Of a DNA stretch of 50,438 nucleotides, positions 1 to 10,473 are shown piece after piece. The notes under the pieces are model-generated. The model did no database searches, was not told where the DNA came from, and saw only the letters and a list, made by a program, of their open reading frames with translations. Made by a program: the position numbers and the translations under genes. The first letter of the stretch is position 1; each line of letters starts with the position of its first letter. This DNA comes from Lojkania enalia (lineage: Eukaryota > Ascomycota > Dothideomycetes > Pleosporales), in contig ML986748.1 in NCBI GenBank assembly GCA_010094045.1, positions 56,627-107,064 of the forward strand, in the 5' to 3' direction.

Positions 1-242
1 GTATAAATCTACTTAGAGGTATATAAGAGTATATAGAGGTTTAGGGACCTAGAAATTCTATTAACACTTATAGGCCTTGTACAAAAGGATATAGAAGAAC
101 TACTAAGCTACTTATAAAGGAGTATACAACTATATACGGAAGGGAAAAGGGGCGGAGCTGGGGGTAGGATAAGATAAGTAAAAAGCTTTAGGATAAGGTT
201 GCATGTAAAGCTTTTCGTAGAACGATTTCTTCGCATCGTTAC
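1..242 (-). repeat. LTR of Gypsy family D, reversed, cut by window edge
   Basis: The reverse complement of this stretch matches 46,535 to about 46,790 almost base for base, beginning TGTAACGATGCG at position 242. It is therefore the terminal part of the LTR that opens element D, here pointing left. The flanking DNA from 243 is Fot1-type transposase, so the LTR was inserted in that gene. Whether it is a solo LTR or the end of a full element leaving the window cannot be seen. It has kept more GC than most of the region. Confidence 0.85.
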
Positions 243-364
243 AGTATAAAGAAGTAGGTATATTATATAATTAGAAAATTTCAGTCTCTAAGAACGGTTA
301 GATAAATAATATACTTAGTCTTAAATAGCTAAAGTACTTTAATAAGTATATAAAGATATATTAG
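243..364 (+). pseudogene. Fot1/pogo transposase fragment, copy A1, first part
   Basis: Matches 20,268-20,385 of the uninterrupted copy A2. The translation reads like the central DDE region of Fot1/pogo transposases, with the 'SKNGW..N....WLK.F..Y' stretch recognisable although several Trp codons are now stops. It is bounded on the left by a family D LTR and on the right by Gypsy-1. The same gene continues at 7,195. Confidence 0.8.
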
Positions 365-690
365 TATTATAGATGCCCCTATAGAAATCCCCGTACTAGA
401 CCTAATTAAAATCTAGAACTCTATATAGCTAGAAGAATAAGGCTAATACGAGATATATAACGCGCTTAGTAGTTTAGTTAATTGAGTAAGAAGGAATAGC
501 AAAGGAACTAAATTATATTTAACAACCTTACAACTCTAACCTTTATAGCTCTTTATAGTTAACTTAAATATCCTTTATATACTCTACTTATATACTTCTA
601 TTATAAGCCTATAAGAATAATTCTCTTACAGTACGTAATTACTCTTAGTTATTACCCTATCCTATATCTAGCTAATTAGAGGCTGTTATA
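365..690 (+). repeat. Gypsy-1 5' LTR
   Basis: Direct repeat of 6,828-7,194 and of 19,104-19,421. At 326 bp it is about 41 bp shorter than its 3' partner. The missing bases are half of a palindrome present at 6,963-6,990, so it probably lost them by hairpin-mediated deletion. No clear tRNA primer-binding site was recognised just after position 690. Confidence 0.88.
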
Positions 691-1029
691 CTTTAACTAC
701 CCTCGTAAGGCTAGAAGAAGTAAGACTAGTTAGACTACCCTAGTTATAAGGAAAGAGATACCTTCGGTAAGTAATATAGGAAACTCACGCAAGCAGAATA
801 TTAGGATTAGCTAGTAAGGCTACCTCTTTAAAGGTAGATATAATAACTATATTTATAAGAATGCAGAACAAATTAATATAATAATAGGAATAGCTAGTTC
901 TAGTAGATAAATAGATAAGAAGCCTAAAGGAGACTTAGAATAGCCTTCTTAAAAGTTTTAAAGAAATATAAGGAATAGTTAATAGTAAATAAGGAATAGA
1001 ACTCGCGGGAATTATCCAGAAACTCGAGT

Positions 1030-4000
1030 AAGTTAAAAGAGTACTACTACTAATATATTATTAGCGACGAATTAAGCTAGTACTACTTAATAAGTTTAAT
1101 AGAACTAGGTCTAAATTTAAAAGATTTCTAGTAGTAGTAAGAATTTATATTAACGTTAACCTAGATATTATCTAGTATAAAAACGAGAAAGTACTATTTA
1201 TAAGAGCCTACCTAACAGGTAAACTACTCAACTAGTTCCAGTCCTTCCTAATAGATTTTAAGAACCACGCGGAAGAATATTAGAAAAGCGAAACTAAGGT
1301 AATATTTACAAGCCTAGTATACTTCTAATAGAAACTTAAACTAGCGTTTAGAGATATCGACGAAGTATAAATAGTAGAAGATAGACTCTACAACCTAGTT
1401 TAACTAGGATCTATTACCTCGTATATATCGAGTTTTTAATAGCTCTCGAATAAAGTTATATAGAATAATTATAGTATAATAGTAAAATTCCGTAGAGGAT
1501 TAAAAATAGAAATAAGAAGGGTAATAATATATATAGAACAACCCTAAGATCTAGTATTATACTTCTAATTAGTAAAAAGAATTAACAACGAATTATATTA
1601 GTTTAAAAATAAGAAAAGATAAGTATACTACTAAAGGGTATACTTTTTAGTAAAGGCTGCTGATGCGGGCGGACCTATAGACCTAAGTGCTACTAGAGAA
1701 AAGAAGCCTAAGCTATAGGCGACTTAAGAAAAGAAGACTTAGAAAAAAGATATTAAGTACTACAACTATCAGAAACTAGAATATATAGTAAAGAAATGCT
1801 GAAGCAAAAAGAAAGAGAAGAAAAACTAGCTTATAGAAGATAAACCGTAGGAAGCAGGTAAAGAAAAACTAGCCGTAACTATAGAATATAGAACTCTATA
1901 TAAGTCCTTCTATAGTAAAGATAAGTATTAAATATACTAACAACTTAAAGAAGTTATAAGATATTAGCCTTAGAAAAAAATGCAACTCGCAGCAACGTAA
2001 GAATATATAAAAAGATAGCTAGAAGAAGTTTAGAAAGAATTAGACAAGGATAAAGAAATAAACACCCCGTTATAAATAGAAGAAGCTACTACTAGAGTAC
2101 TAACACCTAAACTAGTACTTAGAGTATATTCTATATACTAATAAGGAATGATCGAGTATAAATAGGGAACTCCGGCTCCTATAGCTACCCTAAGAGAGGA
2201 ACTACCTATAAGATTCTACGATAAGAATAGACTAGAATATAATATTATCGACGTTTATAAAGAATAGTAAAACACCTACTCTAGAGAAATCCGTTTCTTA
2301 TACTTCCAAAAATAGATAGAAATAATAAAAGTAGTAGAAGGATACTTTAATATAATAGATTAGGACAAGGCTGTATATATAGTATAGAAAGCAGTAGCCT
2401 TCTTATAAAGTAAAGTACCAGTAAAATACTAGGTACTAAAGGTATCATGATATAAATAAGAATAGGACTACTAGGTTAGGGAAGACGATAACCCTTATAT
2501 AAACTAATACTACTAAGTATATTTTAAGATAGTATAGATATTGTGTATTAAACGGTAATATAAGATCTACTAAAGAAGAAAAGAAAACGTAGGTATATAG
2601 CTAAAACGATTAAACGAAGATAAGGTACTGGGAAACCTAGTAAAATAAGAAGCTATAATAGGATAAGAAGTTACTAAACAAACCTAAAACTATATAGTAC
2701 TTAAATTCGAACCTCTACTACCTAAAGTATATATTAGAAGAAGACTATAGTATAAATGTCTAGAACGGAAATGCCTAAAACATGTATCTATAAAAGAAGT
2801 AATAGTCTATTAGCCTAAGACTACTTAACTATATAGAAATATAGGAGAATACTATCTTATAATACTAGAATAATATTACGGCTATAAGATATATATACTT
2901 ATTAATAGTAGAGTAACAAAAAATTTTATAGCTAGTAACTATATTACTAGAAAAGAAATATCTATAGTATAACTAGAATAACTCTATATAATCTAAACTA
3001 TAGAGGGAAAAGACTTCTAAAAGAAAGTTATATATACTATAGAACTAGAAGAGTTTAAAATCCTAGAAATAACCTAATAAGGATAAATCTTCTAAATTAT
3101 AGGAACTACCGACTATAATATTATCCTAGAGATTCTATAGTTAAGAAAGGAAAATTCTTAGATAAACTAGTAAATAGGACGAATTATCCTTAAAAACTTA
3201 GGTTAGCCGGTTAAGGAATAACTTACTATAATAGTAAAAGAAGTAGTAAAAGAATTATTCCTAATAAGAAATATATTATATAGTATACTTAAGGAATACT
3301 AATACTTAATAAAATAACTTTAAGAACTACTATAATACCTACCTAAATATAGAGAATAAAATTATAAAATTAAACTATAACTAGAAAAAGAACTCAGATA
3401 CGGACTAATATATAGCTTAATACTAAGAGAAGTAGAGGCTCTAGAATAATATATAGACGAGCATCTAAAGAAAGGAATAATCTAAGAATTAAACTTACTA
3501 GTAGTATACCCTATACTCTTTATAAATAAAAAAGGGATAATAGACCTATAAATATATATCGATTATTATACTCTTAACAATATTATAATTAAAGACTGAT
3601 ACCTTTTACTACTTATCTATAACTTAAAAGACTAATTAAGAAAAGCTACTATCTTTACAAAATTAAACATCTAGAATATATACTACTAGATTTATATTAA
3701 AGAAGAAGACGAATAGAAAATAGTATTTAAGATAAAAAAGAGACTCTTTAAATACTTAGTTATACTATTTAGACTTACTAATATACCAGCTACTTTCTAA
3801 AAACGAATTAATAAGGTACTAAGATTATATTTTAAACGATTCTATATAGTCTACTTAGATAATATCCTCGTATATTTAAAAATAAAGTAAGAATATAAAA
3901 AACACGTTAAATAAGTACTGCGCGTATTATAAGTAGTAAAATTATACCTTAAAGTAAGAAAATACAAATTTTATACTACGCGAATAGACTACTTAGAATT

Positions 4001-6230
4001 TATTATTAAACTAGGATAACTATAAATAGACCTAAATAAATTAGTAGTAATTAGAGACTAGCTAACCCTAAAGTTAGTTAAAGATATCTAATCCTTTATA
4101 AAGTTTTATAACTTCTATCGAACCTTTATAGATGATTAGAGTAATATAACTACACCCTTAACCCAACTATTAAGGAAAGATATTACTTTTATATAGGGAA
4201 ATAAATAAGAAAAAGCCTTCTAAGAAGTTAAGAAATAGTTCTAATAAGAACTAGTACTAAAATTCTACAATCTAGGAAAGAAAGCTCTTATAGAAACCGA
4301 CGTATTAGGAATAAGAATAGCCGGAATCCTTATATAAGTCTATAATAGAAAACGACATCTAGTAGTATACTATTTATAAAAACTTATACTAGTAGAGATA
4401 AATTATAATATATACGACTAAGAACTCCTAGCTATTATAGAATACTTTAAAGAATAGCGTGTATACCTATAAAGAGTAAAATAGTAAACTAAAGTCTATT
4501 ACGATTATAAGAACCTTACTACCTTCTTTACTACTAAAACTCTTACCCCTAGATAGATTAGATGGTTATAAGAACTAGCTATATTCAACTTTAAGATTAT
4601 CTATATTAGCGGAAAATAAAACCGAAGAGTAGACGTATTAAGTAGACTACTAGAATATAAGTAAGAGAAAGGAACTACAGCTATACTACTAAGAAGATAA
4701 TAAGATAGAAGTATAGTATATAATTACCTAAGACTCGCAGCAACGACTATTATTAAGAAAGTAAACTAGATAATACTAATTAGATTAGTAATAGACGGAA
4801 TACCCGAAGAACTTTAAGAATAAGGACTAGAATAGGTAGATAGACTACTATATATCTACGATCGAATCTATATACTAGCTAAAGTTAGAAAAGAATTTAT
4901 TAAGTAATTCCACAAAGCCCCTACTTACGGATACTAAGGAATAGAGAAAATACTAGAACGAATCTTTAGAGGATTCTACTTTCCTAAAATAAGGGAATAG
5001 GTAAAGAATATATTATAAGAATATATAGACTGCTAATAAAATAAACTTAATAGATATATACCTTATAAACTATTATAAAATCTAGAAACGCTAACCGGGC
5101 TATAAATAGTAGTTACTATAAACTTTATTATTAAGCTACTAAAGTTAAAAGACTACCCTAAGGGAGAAGTATATAACTCTACTATAATAGTTATAGATAG
5201 ACTTATAAAATACACCTACTTTATCCCTTATAATAAAGTATTATTAGTAGAACAGGTTGCGAACATCTTCCTAAAATAGATTATCGTATAATATAAAGTA
5301 CTATAGAAGATAATTATAGACTAAAATACTAAGTTTACTTTAAAGTTTTAGTAAATAATTATAAACTTACTAGGAATTAAATATAAGATATCTATAGTAT
5401 TTTACCTATAAATAGATAGGTAGATAGAGTAAATAAACTAAATAGTAGAGTAATACCTATAATACTATCTTAACTATAGATAAAATAATTAGGTAATACT
5501 ACTACTAATAGCGTAACTTATATATAATAGTACTATATATAGTATAACTAGAGTATTACTATTTATAGTAAACTACGAGTATAAACTAAAAAATCTATAA
5601 TACTCTAATTAAAATAGTATTATAGATACTTTAGGTATAGAAATAAGTCGAAATTATTTAATAATTATAAAAGTTACTAAAAAAAGACCTTTAGTTCCTA
5701 TAATATACTATAAAGAAATACTATAATAAGAAATATAAATAACTACCTTACTTTAAGAAGGGAGAAAAAGTTTAGCTACTACAACAAAATATTTAAAGTA
5801 AATAACTAAGTAGTAAACTAGATTATATTAAAATTAAACTATATAAAATTAAGAAATAAATATTACCCGTAAACTATTAACTTAAATTACCTATAACTAT
5901 AAAAATCTATCTAACCTTCTATATCGTACTTATAGAAAAGATACTCTAGAATACTAAACTAGTAGTATACAACGTAGACGTATATAGAGAAGACTAGAAA
6001 TAGAAAGTTAAAAAAATAATAAAATATAAGATATAGAATAGTAAATAGTACTATCTAATTAAATAGTTAGGAGTAGACGAATATAAGAACCTATAAGATA
6101 ATACCTAAAAACTAGAAGAAAACTTTAGCCCTACGGTATTATAGGTATATTATAAAATCTAAATTCGCGAAGAAAATCCGGAGATAGAGTAGTAGGATTA
6201 AATAATATTAGCTACGTTATAGGAGGTAAC
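1030..6230 (+). pseudogene. Gypsy-1 gag-pol with chromodomain, RIP-inactivated
   Basis: The retrotransposon polyprotein, which would package, copy and integrate the element. Gag occupies roughly 1,030-1,860 and ends in a zinc knuckle near 1,754-1,800 whose Cys and His codons mostly read Tyr. An aspartic protease lies near 2,890-3,170, where the active-site Asp reads Asn ('INSRVTKNFI'). Reverse transcriptase spans about 3,360-4,030 with the catalytic box as YLDN at 3,852-3,863 instead of YLDD. RNase H lies near 4,240-4,500. Integrase spans about 4,900-5,600 with parts of the HHCC finger left. A chromodomain lies at 6,013-6,162. It is the last recognisable domain, and it classes the element as a chromovirus; such domains are thought to direct integration to marked chromatin. 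Stops are TAA and TAG throughout, so no protein is expected. Frame continuity was not checked base by base. Confidence 0.88.
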
Positions 6231-6239
6231 TCTACCTTA

Positions 6240-6720
6240 GGAAGAAGACCTACCTCGCGATCCGCCTCTTCCTCTTTCTTAAACTACTCCTACGTATGCT
6301 TATAACCCTCCGTCTACTTACGCTTCGCTTATTCGCGAATTTTCTTAAGATGCTAAATCTTTACGCGAGCTGCCGCTACCTTATTAAAAAGTTGTTCTAA
6401 CTCTTCTTAGGCCAGACGAATCTCCTCCTCTAGTTTTGTAACCTCAGTATCCCGCTTTACTACTAGGAAGAATTAGGAACGAACTAGTATTACGGGACTA
6501 TAATATACGAGTAATCTAAGTATTACAATCCGTATTATATAACAAATATATACTAGTATAAAGGTACTTTAAATAGTATAACTTTTTAGGTGTCTCCTTC
6601 TTATCTACCTTATAAGTTAACCCCTTATAGGAATACTAGAAATAAGGTATAATAATCTCGCCTAAATAGTCTATACGATTAGTATAATAGTATCTACTTA
6701 GGGTTAAACGACGAAGAGGA
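6240..6720 (-). pseudogene. Reverse-strand coiled-coil frame between pol and 3' LTR of Gypsy-1
   Basis: Read on the minus strand, one frame runs about 160 codons with only TAA and TAG stops of the RIP type. Its C-terminal half is strongly charged with heptad-like spacing, for example 'TEVTKLEEEIRLA' and 'KKEEEADREV', which suggests a coiled coil. No family is recognised. The stretch 6,240-6,470 is visibly richer in GC than the rest of the element. The plus-strand frame here is also fairly open, Pro/Leu-rich and in register with pol, so it could instead be a C-terminal pol tail with the reverse frame as its shadow. The case for a real gene is the similar frame in the same slot of Gypsy-2 (45,390-45,840), where the plus strand is closed by stops. 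Confidence 0.45.
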
Positions 6721-6810
6721 GGTATTAGGAATATATATAGTCTTAGTAGAGATAGCGTACTAACCCTACTATATACTAGATTAGAACGGGAAAACTCTTA
6801 GGCTAAAAGC

Positions 6811-6827
6811 TTAGAGGGGGAAGATAG
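6811..6827 (+). other. Polypurine tract of Gypsy-1
   Basis: The stretch TAGAGGGGGAAGATAG lies directly before the 3' LTR, where plus-strand DNA synthesis is primed in Ty3/Gypsy elements. Its position and purine run agree with that role and set the element's plus orientation. Confidence 0.75.
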
Positions 6828-7194
6828 TATTACGGATACCCCTGCGGAAATCCCTATACTAGACCTAATTAAGACTTAGAACTCTATATAGCTAGAAGAA
6901 TAAAGCTAATATAAGATATATAACGCGCTTAGTAGTTTAGTTAACTAAATAACTAAGTATATTTAGTTACTCAGTTAACTGAGTAACTAAGTAAAAAGGA
7001 ATAGTAAGGGAATTAAATTATATTTAATAACCTTATAACTCTAACCTTTATAACTCTTTATAGTTAACTTAAATATTTTTTATATACTCTACTTACGCAC
7101 TTCTATTATAAGCCTATAAGAATAATCCCCTTATAGTATATAATTACTCTTAGTTATTACTCTATCCTATATCTAGCTAATTAGAGGCCGTTAT
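6828..7194 (+). repeat. Gypsy-1 3' LTR
   Basis: Partner of 365-690, 367 bp long. It contains a perfect 28-bp palindrome at 6,963-6,990 centred on GTTAAC. The matching place in the less mutated copy at 19,186-19,219 is an imperfect inverted repeat, so the feature belongs to the family. Confidence 0.88.
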
Positions 7195-8153
7195 AGTGGG
7201 GTAGAATTATATAGGCTACTTATTTTAGATAGCTATAAAAGCTACCTTAACTAGGAATTTAAAGATTACTATCTTATATAAAAGATTCTAATGCTTTATA
7301 TATCTTCTTATTTATTATATATATTTTAGCCTCTTAATATAGTTTACTTCTTACTGTTAAAGCTGAAGTATTTATAATACGTATAAGACTTAGTATACTA
7401 ATACGTCTACTATATTAATAAAGAAGACTTCCTTCTAACCTTTAAGAACGTATTTTTTAATATATTTACGTATAAGAACTACTAAAAGGCTTTTAAAGTA
7501 ATAGAAATTATTTCTCTAAATATATAGGTTATATTAAATTACTTTAATATACGATTATATACCCTACTAGAACTACTTCTATAAGAAAACTTCTAGTAGT
7601 TTAAAACTCTAAGTAATATATATAAATTTGGGTTATAATTAATACTTATACGAAAGTCCTTTATACAATTACTAAAAGAGGCGTAAGAAGAATTCTTACA
7701 GCTTATAAAAGGTGCTAAGTTAATACTATATTAGAATATACTTCTTTAAGCTCGCAATTCTAAGCTTAAAAGGTAATTAGAAGAAGTAACTAAGCGTAAA
7801 ACGCGTAAAAGAAAGTATATTTAGTATAGTAGTATAGTATTATATAGCGAGGGATCTTTATATATAGCTGTTGAAGTATCTATAAACTCTTAGCTCTTTA
7901 AGAAGACTCGTGGTGCTAATACTTAAGAAAGGGCTCAACCAGCTTAACGCTACTATAGTAACTGTAGTAAGACTAGATATAACGCTTATACGTGCTAAAA
8001 GGATAGTAGGGAAAATTCTAAATTAGATAAAAGTATATTATATATAGGATTTCTTATTAGTATTAAGTAAATTAACTTTTCGTATATAGTATTCGTTATA
8101 CTAAGAAAAAGTAGCCGCTTCGATAGTTTAGCCGCTTTAATAGTAGAATACGT
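7195..8153 (+). pseudogene. Fot1/pogo transposase, copy A1, second part, with right terminal repeat
   Basis: Continues the gene broken at 364 and matches 20,386-21,339. The 'YRLLILD' and 'FLPAFKNAFF'-type stretches of the C-terminal half of Fot1/pogo DDE transposases can be read with RIP changes. The right terminal inverted repeat ends at 8,153 and holds two copies of a 'CGCTT(C/T)' core motif 17 bp apart; it is followed by TA, the expected target duplication. Copy A1 sits inside another pogo-type element whose remainder starts at 8,156. The left end lies outside the window. Confidence 0.85.
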
Positions 8154-8155
8154 TA

Positions 8156-8741
8156 TTTATTAAAGTTATATATATTCTTATTTATAATACTATACTTCTT
8201 CTTAATATATTATATAAGCTTAAACCATCTTTTAATTATCTTAGAATTTTTATATAGAGTTCTCTAATAATTATAAAGCTAATTTAGGTATATTTTAAGT
8301 TTAAAAGTATATTTAATAAAGTTTCTAGACTAATATATACTAATCTAGTTTATACTATATTTAGTAAGTAAGTTATTAACTATATTTTATATAGTAACTA
8401 AAGTAGATATAAATTCTTATAAATCTAAGTTAAAGATATATTAAATAATAACCTCATTTTTAGGTTTTATTAGTCTCTTTAAGTTAGGCTTATAATTATA
8501 CTATAAGTAGATTCTAGTATATTATTAGTATATAGTTGTTTAAATCGTACTAAATATTAAAATAGTACATCTTTTACTATTTATTTAACTTCTTTTAGTA
8601 GTTAAAAGAGTTAAGTTTACTTAATTCTCGTTTTAAACTATATTCTTATTATTTTATTATTATATTATTATTAAAAGTTTAAGTATTATAGTTTAGTAAT
8701 AGGGTAGACCGCTTGCTTATATAGGCTGCTTACTTATAAGG
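8156..8741 (-). mobile_element. Pogo family V, N-terminal part only
   Basis: Minus-strand fragment. Its terminal repeat reads inward from 8,741 as CCTTATAAGTAAGCAGCC and repeats the ATAAG(T/C)AAGC motif after 17 bp, and it is flanked by TA. The translation downstream resembles the N-terminal DNA-binding half of pogo transposases (helix-turn-helix plus CENP-B-type domain), with stretches such as 'KIIKRWFKLI' and 'NIYNFNK' corresponding to the 'P..I..WF..' and 'DIYNFDE' regions. It is cut at 8,155 by Fot1 copy A1, which therefore came later. Confidence 0.65.
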
Positions 8742-8743
8742 TA

Positions 8744-9140
8744 TATTATATTAAATAGCTAAAGTATATATAATAAGTATATAGGTATATAAAGTATAAA
8801 GATCTTCTATATAAAGTAATAATCTTTAAAAGTTTAATTAAGATAACTCTTTTAACTATTAAATATAAGTAGTTTATATAATCCTACTTAACACGCTTTT
8901 ATATACTCGTTAAAATAATTTAACTATTTAAAACTAAGCTTATTATTTGTCTAATTATTTTTAGATATTAAAAGCTTATAGTTATATAATATATTTACTT
9001 CTTTATACTAAGTAGAAATATAAATATATTCTTTATAAATAATAAATAGTAGAATTATATACTTAATAGTAGATATTCTTTAAATAACTACAACTTATTT
9101 TTAATTATCTAGCTAAATAATATTAGGTTTTATATACTTT
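8744..9140 (-). pseudogene. DDE fragment of a pogo-type transposase
   Basis: Minus-strand translation gives 'YKEVNILYNYKLLISKNN', 'LSFK.LNYFNEYIK' and 'YKLLIFNS.KSYLN', the central catalytic region of Fot1/pogo transposases. It ends where family V was inserted at a TA. It is not the same copy as the C-terminal fragment beside it at 9,141-9,770, because the order of the parts is reversed. Confidence 0.65.
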
Positions 9141-9770
9141 TCTATATTTAATATAAAATACTATTAAAAAGCTATTTTTTTAAATAAGTTAAAATTTTTT
9201 AATATTTTAAATCTACTAACTTTAACTAGCTAAATTATTATTAGAATTATTTAAAAAATTATACTTAGTACTTATATTTAACTTAAAAAAATAGATTTAT
9301 CTACTTAATATATTTATATATTATATCTAAATCTACTATAGTTCTTATATTATTATATATCTAGATAAGTTTTGTCTAATCTATTTATATAATAAATTTC
9401 TTTTAAACTCTAAACTACTCTAAAAGTTTTAATAGCTACTTATACTAATTCTTTACTATATTCTATTATTCTACTCTATTATATCTACTTTCTCTTATAC
9501 GATTTTTATTTAGTTAATATCTTTACTTACTCTTTAAACTTAGGAATCTAAGAGTTTATAAGTATATTCTAATATAGTATTAATTTAGCCTCTTTAATAA
9601 ACTATATAAACCTACTTTAAATTATTATAGGTAATAAGTTAAAAGAATTTTATATAAACTTTAATTAAGATAAAAATTTAAATATATTACTTAAAGTTTT
9701 TAATATCTATAGTATTTATAGTATAAAAAGTTCTAATAGAATATATAGTTATATTTTAAGATATTTAAGT
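9141..9770 (-). pseudogene. Pogo family III C-terminal fragment, reversed
   Basis: The reverse complement of about 9,300-9,770 matches 28,110-28,369 joined directly to 30,207-30,440. It is thus a copy of family III without the family II insertion and shows what the empty site looked like (...ACTTATAAACT...). Only the part after the catalytic domain is present. The junction with the neighbouring DDE fragment near 9,140-9,300 is not resolved. Confidence 0.6.
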
Positions 9771-9946
9771 TGTAAGTTTAGGTTATATATTTAGTTAATT
9801 ATACAGCCCTTAATTAAGTAGTCTTATATACTATATATTCCTCTATTATACCTTAACTAAGAGGTTATAGAAATACTATAGTATACTATTAATATATCTA
9901 TCTATACTATACTATATAGTCTCTACCCCCTTCTATTTATAGTTAT
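9771..9946 (+). repeat. Copia copy A 5' LTR
   Basis: Matches 14,015-14,193. The shared core TTAACTAAGAGGTTA and the following ACTATAGTATACTATTAAT are almost unchanged between the two. Its last 60-90 bases also match the 5' end of the reversed copy B near 26,870-26,938. Confidence 0.65.
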
Positions 9947-10473
9947 AAGCCCAGCTTAACCCGCCTCTTCTATTAATTTAATACTATCTATCTTATTAAT
10001 TATATATACCTACTACTCTATTAATACTATTATTATAATATTAAAGAACGCTGTTTAAATAAATATTATCTTTAAAAACTAGAACAACTAGAAGCTTTAA
10101 ATCTTTATAATTAAGTGTCTAGTTAATATAGGAGATATATAGAAATATATTAACCCTAAACAACTCTATTAACCTTTTTAAAGGCTAGAAAAGCTTGCCT
10201 AGCCTTTTATAGTTATTAATATTAATAGATTACCTACTATTTAGCTTATTTAAAAAGCCTTAAATTAATATAATATTAATATTAATACCTACTATAAAGA
10301 AATTAAAGAATATCGACGCTTTAAAGATAGGTTAGGCTAAATTAAAGTATATATTACTAAAATAATTAGTTAGAACTATCTCTATTAGATTAAAAATTAA
10401 GATTCGATTTATATATAGCTTAAAATACTCTATAATCTCTACTTTCTAATTAAAGCGAACTAAGAGTAACATA

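Larger units (their letters stand above)
365..7194 (+). mobile_element. Gypsy-1: RIP-mutated Ty3/Gypsy chromovirus
   Basis: Complete LTR retrotransposon of about 6.8 kb, inserted in a Fot1-like transposase whose two halves lie at 243-364 and 7,195-8,153. The LTRs (365-690 and 6,828-7,194) begin TATTA(T/C) and end GTTATA, which fits TGTTAC...GTTACA after RIP. Between them lie, in order, gag with a zinc knuckle, protease, reverse transcriptase, RNase H, integrase and a chromodomain on the plus strand, then a reverse-strand frame and a purine-rich tract. The flanks 'attag' and 'gtggg' stand where a 5-bp target duplication is expected but do not match perfectly. Further pieces of the family lie at 19,104-22,740 and 23,126-23,230. 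Confidence 0.92.

Noticed and set aside
7195..7199. Perfect target-site duplication for Gypsy-1
   Set aside because: The flanks 'attag' and 'gtggg' differ at more than RIP-type positions, so nesting is shown by the split transposase rather than by the duplication.
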